Source: an uncultured Desulfobacterales bacterium
GTDB lineage: Bacteria > Desulfobacterota > Desulfobacteria > Desulfobacterales > JAFDCJ01
Reading direction: 5' to 3'
DNA length: 6,479 nt
Assembly (NCBI GenBank): GCA_945787595.1
Contig: CALZJV010000690.1
Coordinates: 1-6,479, forward strand
This document shows, piece after piece, positions 1 to 6,400 of the stretch. Under the pieces are notes generated by a model that did no database searches, was not told the DNA's origin, and saw only the letters and a program-made list of their open reading frames with translations. Position 1 is the stretch's first letter. Every line of letters starts with the position of its first letter. Both the position numbers and the translations under genes were made by a program.

Positions 1-1
1 T

Positions 2-265
2 CCTTACTTATTTTGGCTTAGTGTTGGTGCTCCAACCATAACCAAGGCATTGAGCCAAAGCATCATTGCGGCTTTGGCTTTTGTTTGTAGTTTTTATGCT
101 TTATTAGTGGGCTCAAAAATTGTATTGGCGATATTGGTTGGTAAATCAAAATCTTTTTTAGTTGGCAATGTGTACATATACACAATGCGTTTCCTCGGCT
201 TGGCCTTATGTGTTTTAGCATGTATTCTTTTTCGCGACGGTCTAAAGCTTTTAGGAGTAATATGA
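2..265 (+). CDS. LysE-family exporter, C-terminal part (cut by left edge)
   Basis: The frame is open from the first complete codon to TGA at 263-265 and shows 87 residues, so the start lies outside the window. The TTG at 50 is internal, not a real start. The segment opens with PYLFWLSVGAPTI, which resembles the 'NPxPYLFWxxVGGP' stretch of LysE/RhtB-type exporters. Two hydrophobic spans follow (about residues 20-45 and 60-75 of the visible part), then the short tail FRDGLKLLGVI, typical of the end of this family. Family members are inner-membrane exporters of amino acids or related metabolites; the substrate cannot be told from this fragment. The DNA is visibly more AT-rich than the uvrA gene at the other end of the window. 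Family assignment is from remembered sequence patterns and is fairly secure; function beyond 'exporter' is not. Confidence 0.7.
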   Translation, partial: PYLFWLSVGAPTITKALSQSIIAALAFVCSFYALLVGSKIVLAILVGKSKSFLVGNVYIYTMRFLGLALCVLACILFRDGLKLLGVI

Positions 266-311
266 GGTCTCATACGATGACGATCCGGTCGTCCGCAGTA
301 TTCACTGCACT

Positions 312-331
312 AAAAAAAGCGGGCTCTCGCC
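312..331 (-). terminator. Weak intrinsic terminator candidate after the PilZ gene
   Basis: Read on the minus strand this is GGC-GAGA-GCC, a three-pair stem with a GNRA-type loop, then CGC and seven T residues. It lies about 120 bases downstream of the PilZ stop and is oriented to end the reductase-PilZ transcript. The stem is short for an intrinsic terminator, so this is only a candidate. Confidence 0.25.
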
Positions 332-362
332 AAAAAGGATTTTGATGAGGTAGCTGGGGGGT

Positions 363-434
363 ATGATGTTCAACAATCGTTTTCAACATTTTTTCGAAAA
401 TGACCGCTGGTGGTGGACAGTATGTCTTATCTGA
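363..434 (+). other. 23-codon orphan reading frame, possible gene remnant
   Basis: A pair of ATG codons (363 and 366) opens a frame that stops at TGA 432-434. The peptide includes FENDRWWWTVCLI, an acidic/aromatic stretch running into a hydrophobic one, like the N-terminus of an inner-membrane protein that was then cut off. G-rich DNA (355-361) and GAGG (347-350) lie upstream. The peptide is too short to assign and may be chance or the debris of a lost gene between the exporter and the PilZ gene. Confidence 0.15.
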
Positions 435-449
435 TCAATACACGCAAGC

Positions 450-725
450 CTACTTCATAATTTCAATCAGCCCAAACTTCCGCGGTTCTTTGGTAAAATG
501 TTCGATAAAATATACCAGACCTTTATATTGCCGTTTGTCTATGGATCCGAAAGTAATCCCGTACTGATATTCGATCCTCCGTGTTTTTTCGCATGGCAAT
601 TCCACCCGAAAATTATTCACTGAAAGTGAAATGGTTTCAGAATCTCCAATCCGTTTGTCAGTGGATACGATTCTCATACCGCCAATGCATATATCTAACA
701 ATAGTGCATAAATTCTAAGGGTCAT
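450..725 (-). CDS. PilZ-like domain protein, N-terminally short
   Basis: The 91-residue product resembles the core of a PilZ domain. DICIGG at residues 11-16 matches the (D/N)xSxGG motif, with Cys in place of the usual Ser. YGITF at 55-59 followed by an amphipathic helix ending FIEHF matches the usual 'YGIxF ... FI' ending. PilZ domains bind cyclic di-GMP through an RxxxR motif some 20-25 residues before the D/NxSxxG motif. Here only ten residues precede DICIGG, and reading back to the previous in-frame stop (756-758) adds ten more with no RxxxR. Cyclic di-GMP binding is therefore doubtful; the protein may be degenerate or a non-binding PilZ. There is no clear ribosome binding site before the ATG. 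It starts 30 bases after the reductase stop, in the same frame, so co-transcription is likely. Confidence 0.6.
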   Translation of the reverse strand: MTLRIYALLLDICIGGMRIVSTDKRIGDSETISLSVNNFRVELPCEKTRRIEYQYGITFGSIDKRQYKGLVYFIEHFTKEPRKFGLIEIMK

Positions 726-755
726 TGATTGTTGATTTAACTTGGTTTTTATCGC

Positions 756-1548
756 TCAATTTGAAAGACTCTCCCCAAACACCTCCATCGCTGGTCCATG
801 GATACGCGGGTCATCGTAATCCAAAAACCGGCCGCTGAATTCCCGCGGTGCATAAAGCGCCAGCCAGGCAATGGAGCGGGCCGGAATTTCCGCCGGCTCC
901 AGTTCGCCTTGATCTTTAAGTTGCCGGTAATAGTCCGCCTGCTCGGACGGCATGGCCCGCGGGCCCTCCTGCCGAATTAAGGTCTGCATATCCGTGTCAA
1001 CAACTCCCGGCCGCACGGTTAAGGCTGTCAATCCAGGTTCTTCGGCAGCCAGAATTCGCGTAAAATGATTCAGGGCGGCCTTGCCGGTGCAATAGGCACT
1101 GATGGATTCCAGCGCCAGATTGGCGGCGCCGCTGCTTACATTTACAACCCGTCCCTTTTGCCGACGTAAAGCGACAACGGCGGCCCTGATCAGATTGAAC
1201 GGACCGAACAAATTCACTTCTAGGTTGTATCGCCAGTCGGCCGGATCGGTCCGGGCGATGCCGGAAATCGGTTGAACAATAGCGGCATTGTTCACCAGCG
1301 TATCAATCCGCCCGAAACGGTCCAACGTTTTGTCAACGGCTTTGTGGCAGGCATCGTATCGGGACACATCCGCCCTGCATACCAGAGGCTCGCCGCCCAG
1401 ACGTCGAACATCGTCGCCCGTCTCATTAAGCTTTTCTTCCGATCGGGCGATAAGCGTGACCGCCGCCCCTGCTTTGCCCAGCCAGCAAGCCACGGCCGCC
1501 CCCAGCCCGCGCGACGCACCGGTTACAATGGCTAGAACTTAACGCCAT
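756..1548 (-). CDS. Short-chain dehydrogenase/reductase with probable frameshift at the start
   Basis: This is a classical SDR, a cytoplasmic NAD(P)-dependent oxidoreductase with a Rossmann fold. Numbered from the GTG at 1491-1493, it shows NNAA at 68-71, Asn94, Ser121, Tyr134 and Lys138 (YxxxK), and the loop RPGVVDTDMQ at 161-170. The cofactor motif TGASRGLG is encoded upstream of that GTG, at about 1500-1523, so the GTG cannot be the true start. The same frame runs back only to TAA at 1539-1541 with no ATG, GTG or TTG before the motif. An ATG at 1546-1548, with GGAAAG three bases before it, is out of frame; skipping one base within its first six codons would give a normal N-terminus of about 260 residues. 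ARSEEKL after the second strand suggests NADP(H). The PGVVDTDMQ loop and the 'FSGR..DYDD' tail recall the sepiapterin/benzil reductase-like group. The substrate is unknown. Confidence 0.8.
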
Positions 1549-1564
1549 ATACTTTCCATTTTCT

Positions 1565-1637
1565 GACAGGATTAACAGGATGAACAGGATAGATATACTA
1601 AATCAAAAAAATCCTGATAATCCTGTAAATCCTGTCT
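1565..1637. repeat. Inverted pair of 9-base repeat arrays
   Basis: The left arm holds three 9-base units (1566-1592): ACAGGATTA, ACAGGATGA, ACAGGATAG. The right arm holds three units of the complementary kind (1611-1637): ATCCTGATA, ATCCTGTAA, ATCCTGTCT. Arms 1565-1590 and 1611-1636 pair at 23 of 26 positions around a 20-base A-rich loop. The structure begins 17 bases upstream of the out-of-frame ATG of the reductase and would sit in its leader if transcribed from upstream. I recognise this as a unit type that recurs between genes in several proteobacteria; its function is not known to me. Confidence 0.8.
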
Positions 1638-1642
1638 AAATA

Positions 1643-1670
1643 AATGTAGTTTCATATAAGGATTTAGCAA
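1643..1670 (-). promoter_or_regulatory. Possible sigma-70 promoter for the reductase
   Basis: On the minus strand TTGCTA (1665-1670) and TACATT (1643-1648) are separated by 16 bases; each matches 4 of 6 consensus positions. Transcription from here would carry the 9-base inverted repeat in its leader. The match is modest and could be chance in AT-rich DNA. Confidence 0.2.
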
Positions 1671-1679
1671 CTCGCCTTC

Positions 1680-1708
1680 CTGACACCCGAAACCTGACAC
1701 CTGACACC
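1680..1708. repeat. Seven-base tandem array (CTGACAC)
   Basis: Four consecutive 7-base units are in phase: CTGACAC, CCGAAAC, CTGACAC, CTGACAC, followed by one more C. It lies between the exported protein's stop and the reductase. Its unit length and sequence differ from the 9-base array 45 bases away, so it is a separate repeat family. Confidence 0.65.
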
Positions 1709-1756
1709 TTTAGTTTATCAATAACAAAAGGTCAGATAAACTGTATCATCGGGTTA

Positions 1757-2938
1757 TCACTTCAAGCCCAAAAGCTCCCTGACTTCCTCCGGCCGGGTTT
1801 TACCAACTGCAAGTTTCATATATTCTATTACCAGGGCCGATTCCATTTCGTCTCTCGACATCTGAACCCAGTAGTGTTTATTTTTAAATAGATTTGCGGA
1901 CAATTTCCCAATGTGCCCTCCGCCCCCATCATACCTTTTTTGCAAAATGCCGGAATATATCTTCATTTTGGATCTCAGGGTGTCTTCGGAGAACCCCCTG
2001 ATCCGAGAAAAATCGTCGGCCATTGATTCCACCGATGGCAGTGAAGGATATTCCAAAATCTCTTTCATCGGCTTTGCAAATCGTTTCAGACCGCTGTAAA
2101 TATGTGGCCTTCGCACCATGTTGATTCCAGCCCACCCGGCTCGAAGCCATTTGAACAGGGCGCAGCGAACCTTCGAATCGACGGGGTCAATCTCATCATA
2201 AATATTGATCCCGCTGGAACCATACATGTATGATTTAACCCATCCCAGAGCAGGGATGGTAAGTCCGGGTTTGCCGGAATAAAAATAATCCCAATCATCG
2301 TCCGTACCCAGGACATATCCTTTTTTGCCGACGGCGGAAACATCCGCCTGTTTGGAAACGGTAACCAGGATGTTGCGTTGGCGATACTTAAAAAGAATTA
2401 TGGTTTGGTTCAGGTTGTATGCGTAGTAAGCGCCCGAATGGGTGTCCGGTGTAATTTCCATATGTTGAAGACCCTTGATAACGACCGGGGAATCGAGCCG
2501 ATCCAGGTACCGCCCGATACGCGGCGGCGATTGCCGGTTCTTGTGTGAATCCAGCCAGTGGAGCAGACGCACCGAAGAAGGCACCGTGGCGATATATGGA
2601 ATATCGGGATTAAACGAATATGCCACGATCATTTTAAGATTTTGATGAATATCTAATTCATAATAGGCTGAGGGTGCGCCGGTAATCTTGTCTGCGTAAT
2701 ATAGTGCAGCATCCTTGCCAGGTAGGTTGATGAAATCCAGTACCCCGGCAACCTTTTTAAGATCAAAAGCGACTGTTTTAGAGGGGTCAGCAAGATCGAG
2801 GAAATGACGAAGTCCGGCAGAAAGGGCGGGTGGAATTTCTACCTCATCGAGGCTTCCATCCGCTTGGGATTCGGCTGGCAAAAAAAGGCATATTGCCCCG
2901 ATCATGGCAATTATGATAAATGTTCTGCAGTGACTCAT
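1757..2938 (-). CDS. Exported protein of unknown function, 393 residues
   Basis: I do not recognise a domain. A Sec-type signal peptide is clear: a short N-terminus with one Arg, a hydrophobic core at about residues 7-20, and a probable cleavage site SQA|DG after residue 26. There is no convincing lipobox. The mature part of about 367 residues has no further membrane span and is probably periplasmic or secreted. The middle (about 165-250) is rich in Tyr and short beta-like runs such as YYAYNLNQTIILFKYR and GWVKSYMYGSSG. The C-terminal third looks more helical and charged, with a GGGG turn before the last helices. The ATG at 2936-2938 is preceded by TAGGT about eight bases upstream, which supports it as the start. 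It is transcribed away from uvrA, with a candidate promoter at 3014-3042. No neighbour suggests a role. Confidence 0.8.
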   Translation of the reverse strand: MSHCRTFIIIAMIGAICLFLPAESQADGSLDEVEIPPALSAGLRHFLDLADPSKTVAFDLKKVAGVLDFINLPGKDAALYYADKITGAPSAYYELDIHQNLKMIVAYSFNPDIPYIATVPSSVRLLHWLDSHKNRQSPPRIGRYLDRLDSPVVIKGLQHMEITPDTHSGAYYAYNLNQTIILFKYRQRNILVTVSKQADVSAVGKKGYVLGTDDDWDYFYSGKPGLTIPALGWVKSYMYGSSGINIYDEIDPVDSKVRCALFKWLRAGWAGINMVRRPHIYSGLKRFAKPMKEILEYPSLPSVESMADDFSRIRGFSEDTLRSKMKIYSGILQKRYDGGGGHIGKLSANLFKNKHYWVQMSRDEMESALVIEYMKLAVGKTRPEEVRELLGLK

Positions 2939-2978
2939 TTGTATTTTACCTAGGTTGAGCGGTTCAGCCCGCCCTGGC

Positions 2979-3005
2979 CTCCGGCTCGTAGCCTACGCCT
3001 CGGAG
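2979..3005 (-). promoter_or_regulatory. Hairpin in the leader of the exported-protein gene
   Basis: Two 13-base arms (2979-2991 and 2993-3005) are complementary at 10 of 13 positions, with the three mismatches together in the middle. The outer CTCCG/CGGAG and inner CGTAG/CTACG pairs are perfect. It lies between the candidate promoter and the start codon of the 393-residue protein. No T run follows, so it is not a standard terminator. Confidence 0.4.
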
Positions 3006-3013
3006 AGTGCGAC

Positions 3014-3042
3014 TTATAAGATCATATTACAGCCCGTGTCAG
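3014..3042 (-). promoter_or_regulatory. Candidate sigma-70 promoter of the exported-protein gene
   Basis: On the minus strand CTGACA (3037-3042) and TTATAA (3014-3019) are separated by 17 bases. Shifting the -10 element by one gives TATAAG with 18. Transcription would start near 3007 and leave a leader of about 70 bases containing the 2979-3005 hairpin. Confidence 0.4.
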
Positions 3043-3100
3043 GTTCCCAAATATGAATCTAAATAATTGAGCAACGTAAAGTCAGGTCTGGGCCAGGGAG

Positions 3101-3119
3101 TTCAACGTTCCGGGTTGAA
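3101..3119. repeat. Short inverted repeat TTCAAC-N7-GTTGAA
   Basis: TTCAAC (3101-3106) and GTTGAA (3114-3119) are perfect complements with a 7-base spacer, GTTCCGG. It could be a protein-binding site or part of an interspersed repeat; nothing further supports either. Confidence 0.3.
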
Positions 3120-3163
3120 AAAGCGCACACAGCTCATACGGACTTCGTTGAATAGTTTACTGG

Positions 3164-3191
3164 TTGAAGGGTTTAATAGGTAAATTATAGT
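3164..3191 (+). promoter_or_regulatory. Candidate sigma-70 promoter upstream of uvrA
   Basis: TTGAAG (3164-3169) and TATAGT (3186-3191) are separated by 16 bases on the plus strand. Transcription from here would give uvrA a leader of about 210 bases that includes the 3245-3267 inverted repeat and the 8-base array. Other AT-rich hexamers closer to the gene are weaker. Confidence 0.35.
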
Positions 3192-3244
3192 CATAATTTT
3201 AGAATGTTACGATTGTTAAAACATGAAGTGTCCAATTATTTTGC

Positions 3245-3267
3245 AAATATGGGATAAATCCATATTT
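3245..3267. promoter_or_regulatory. Perfect 8-bp inverted repeat, candidate operator
   Basis: AAATATGG (3245-3252) and CCATATTT (3260-3267) are perfect complements around the 7-base spacer GATAAAT. A 23-base site of this shape fits a dimeric repressor or activator about 140 bases upstream of uvrA. It does not match the E. coli (CTGT-N8-ACAG) or Gram-positive (GAAC-N4-GTTC) LexA boxes, so SOS control is not shown. Confidence 0.4.
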
Positions 3268-3280
3268 ACAACTACTTAAC

Positions 3281-3304
3281 CAATCAACTAATCAACCAAT
3301 CAAC
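3281..3304. repeat. Eight-base tandem array (YAATCAAC x3)
   Basis: Three adjacent 8-base units differ only at their first base: CAATCAAC, TAATCAAC, CAATCAAC. A degenerate reverse-complement of this array seems to lie at about 3147-3173, some 100 bases upstream. The unit type looks like an interspersed intergenic repeat. Confidence 0.65.
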
Positions 3305-3401
3305 GATATCTGTTCGTGTCTGAACTTTCAATACAAAACAGACCAGCCGGAACTTTTGCGATCAGAAATCAGATTGCCATCTCGAAAAAGGGAATTAGTT
3401 T

Positions 3402-3458
3402 ATGCAGGATGAAAAACCAGTCGATTCGAATAACAGGTGCCCGTCAGCACAATCTTAA
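3402..3458 (+). other. 18-codon frame overlapping the uvrA start
   Basis: ATG at 3402 opens 18 codons ending at TAA 3456-3458, inside uvrA and in another frame. The best Shine-Dalgarno sequence here, AAGGGA (3388-3393), is 8 bases from this ATG but 15 bases from the uvrA ATG at 3409. It could be a leader peptide coupled to uvrA. It could also mark the real uvrA start: one A fewer in the five-A run at 3412-3416 would join the two frames as MQDENQSIRITGAR. Confidence 0.25.
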
Positions 3459-6400
3459 AAACCTGGATCTTGCCATCCCGCTGAATCAGATTACCGTGGT
3501 CACCGGCGTCAGCGGGTCAGGCAAGTCCTCCCTGGCGTTTGACACCCTGTATGCCGAAGGCCAGCGCCGTTATGTGGAAACCTTCTCACCGTATGCGCGC
3601 CAATTCATGGATCGCATGGATCGCCCCCAGGTTGAAAAAATCGAAGGCATTCCACCGGCCATTGCCATTGACCGCAAGGATCCGGTCCGCACCTCGCGCT
3701 CGACAGTGGGCACCATGACCGAAGTCACAGATTATGTCAAGCTGCTGTATGCACGGCTCGCACAACTCCACTGCCGGTCATGCGGCAAGCCCGTGATACC
3801 GGAGACGCCGGCGCATATCTGGGACCTCTTGCAAAAACAGCGGGCAGGATCAGCCATCGTCATCACCTTCCCCTACATAATTAACGACTCCTCCACAGAT
3901 CAGATTTGTTCGTCGCTAATGCAGATGGGCTTCGATCGACTGTTCCTCAAAAACCAAATTGTTCCCTTGGAAGACTGGCAACCTGAACGCCGCCAAAAAG
4001 AAATACCGGTGCTGGCCGATCGGTTAATCCTGCGTCCCGCAGAAAAGGAGCGGGTCCTGGACTCCCTTGAGCTAGCCTTCCGCTTCGGCGGCGGAAGACT
4101 GGATGTCTGGCTGGGGCCTGATAAGCATTCTAGCTTCAGTAACCGTCTGGCGTGTGCCCATTGCAATATCGCATACGGCGCTCCCATGCCCAACCTTTTC
4201 TCATTTAACAGCCCTATGGGTGCATGTGACAACTGTCGCGGTTTTGGCCGCACCATTGGCATTGACATGGATCTCGTCATACCGGACCATTCACTCTCTC
4301 TCACAGAGGGCGCCGTCAAAGCCTTCGGCAATCCGGAAAACAACCGCATGGAATTTGCAGACCTGATGGATTTCTGCCGGCGGCGAAAAATTCCGACCGA
4401 TATTCCTTTTAAGAAACTGAAGGCCGCCCACAAAAAATCCATTATTCAAGGGACAACTACGTATTATGGCATCGAAGGGCTATTCCGCTGGCTGGAATCC
4501 AGAACCTATAAAATGACGGTACGTGTATTTCTGGCCCGCTATCGCAGCTATGATGTCTGTCGGGAATGCAGCGGCACGCGCTTTAAGAAGGAGACCTTGC
4601 TATACCGCCTCGACGGACAGACCATCGCGCGGATCTATGCCATGAACGTCGAGCAGGCCCATGATTTTTTCAAGACCCTGCCGGTGTCGCCCCGCGATGA
4701 CGCCAGCCAACAGGTATTGGAGGAAGTCCGCAATCGGCTGAATTATCTCAGAGATGTCGGGTTGGGATATCTGACGCTCGATCGTCAGTCCCGCACCCTT
4801 TCCGGCGGCGAGGTCCAGCGGGTTGCGCTGGCATCCGCCCTGGGATCCTCGCTGGTAAACACCCTCTATGTTCTGGACGAACCCAGCATCGGCCTTCATC
4901 CCCGGGACAACCACCGGCTTATCCGGATATTGAAAGGGCTGCGCAATTTATCGAATACCGTCGTGGTGGTTGAACATGATCCGGAAATCATTCGCGAAAG
5001 TGACTATCTACTGGATCTGGGGCCAAAAGCCGGCGAACAGGGCGGTGAGATCATGTATTTCGGCCCCACTGCCGGCGTCAACGGATCTCTGACCGGGCAG
5101 TATCTGAAGGGTCGACGCAAAATCTCCGTCGCCGGCCGGCGGCGCATCCCCCGCAGCAACCGGTGGCTGACCATCAAGGGAGCGGCCGCAAACAATTTAA
5201 AAAAAATCGATGTGAAGATCCCTCTGGGATTGTTTGTCTGCTTAACCGGTGTATCCGGATCAGGCAAATCGACCCTGGCGGAAGATATTCTTTTTAAAGC
5301 CGCCAAAAAATCCCTGGGAAACCAGGAGGGTCGGCCCGGTGAGCACACTGCCATCAAGGGAATGGATCATATTGATGATGCCGTGCTGGTGGACCAGCGT
5401 GCCATCGGCCGCACCCCGCGGGCCAATGCATTGACCTACACCAAAGCTTTAGATCCGATTCGCAGGCTGCTGGCGGATACATCCCAAGCGAAGACCGGCA
5501 ATTTTGGACCCGGTCATTTCTCCTTTAATGTGGCCGGTGGACGCTGCGAAACCTGCAAGGGTGAAGGATTCGAGAAGGTGGAAATGCAGTTTCTTTCCGA
5601 CGTGTTCATCCTCTGTCCGGATTGCAAGGGAAAGCGCTTCAAACCCGAGGTACTGGATGTCTGCTACCGGGGACGCAACATTCACGACATTCTGACCATG
5701 ACGGTGGACCAGGCCCTCAAGTTTTTTGAGAATACTAGAAAGGTACTATCGTCCCTCCAGCCGCTGGCCGATGTGGGCCTGGGATATATCCGACTGGGCC
5801 AGCCAATCAACACCATGTCCGGCGGCGAGGCCCAGCGTCTCAAACTCTCCCGCTATGTCGGCAACGGTTCCGGTAACCTTTCGCGCAAATTGTTCATATT
5901 TGACGAACCCACCACCGGCCTGCATTTTGATGACATCGGCAAGTTGCTGACCGCTTTACAGCGCCTGGTCGACAGCGGAAACACGGTGCTGGTGATCGAA
6001 CACAACATGGATGTGGTTAAAACCGCCGACTGGGTCATCGATCTGGGCCCCGAAGGAGGCGATGCCGGAGGTTATGTTGTGGCAACCGGACCGCCGGCAG
6101 AGGTGGCCAAAAATGCAAAATCGCACACCGGCCGTTTCCTAAAAGCTTATCTAAAAGGGACGGGACGGTTGAAGTATCAAAACTCATCGTCAACCGGTGT
6201 TGCCGAATCGCCGGCATCATTTCCAGAATCGGCGATCTCCGATGCCATCACATTGAAAGGCGCCCGCGTACATAATTTAAGAGATATCAATCTGACTTTG
6301 CCCCACAACCAAATGGTGGTGTTGACCGGTGTATCCGGTTCGGGAAAATCTACCTTGGCTTTTGATATTCTTTTTGCCGAAGGCCAGCGCCGCTATCTGG

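Larger units (their letters stand above)
2939..3408. other. Divergent intergenic region, 470 bases, no gene seen
   Basis: This stretch separates the exported protein gene (-) from uvrA (+). I see no convincing coding frame. Its left third is GC-rich and holds a hairpin; the rest is AT-rich and holds candidate promoters in both directions, two short inverted repeats and an 8-base array. The uvrA frame stays open upstream to 3292 with a GTG at 3316, but that extension does not look like UvrA. Confidence 0.7.

Noticed and set aside
279..293. GACGA-TCCGG-TCGTC hairpin just after the exporter gene
   Set aside because: The five-pair stem has no T run, so it does not support a terminator.
798..1542. 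Plus-strand open frames of 60-87 codons opposite the reductase
   Set aside because: They are antisense shadows of the reductase, whose motifs on the minus strand are unambiguous.
1565..1708. Repeat arrays as a CRISPR array
   Set aside because: The units are 7-9 bases with no spacers, partly inverted, and no cas gene is near.
1712..1742. AGTTTATC / GATAAACT inverted repeat after the exported-protein gene
   Set aside because: The 8-bp AT-rich stem has a 15-base loop and no T run on the minus-strand side, so it is too weak to call a terminator.
1911..2343. Short frames overlapping the 393-residue gene
   Set aside because: They overlap a gene with a signal peptide and good start and have no independent support.
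3316..3408. Earlier GTG start for uvrA at 3316
   Set aside because: The 31 extra residues do not resemble UvrA, which normally begins close before the IRITGARQHNL segment.
3586..6220. Minus-strand and alternative plus-strand frames within uvrA
   Set aside because: The uvrA frame stays open throughout with all its motifs in register; the others resemble no protein family.
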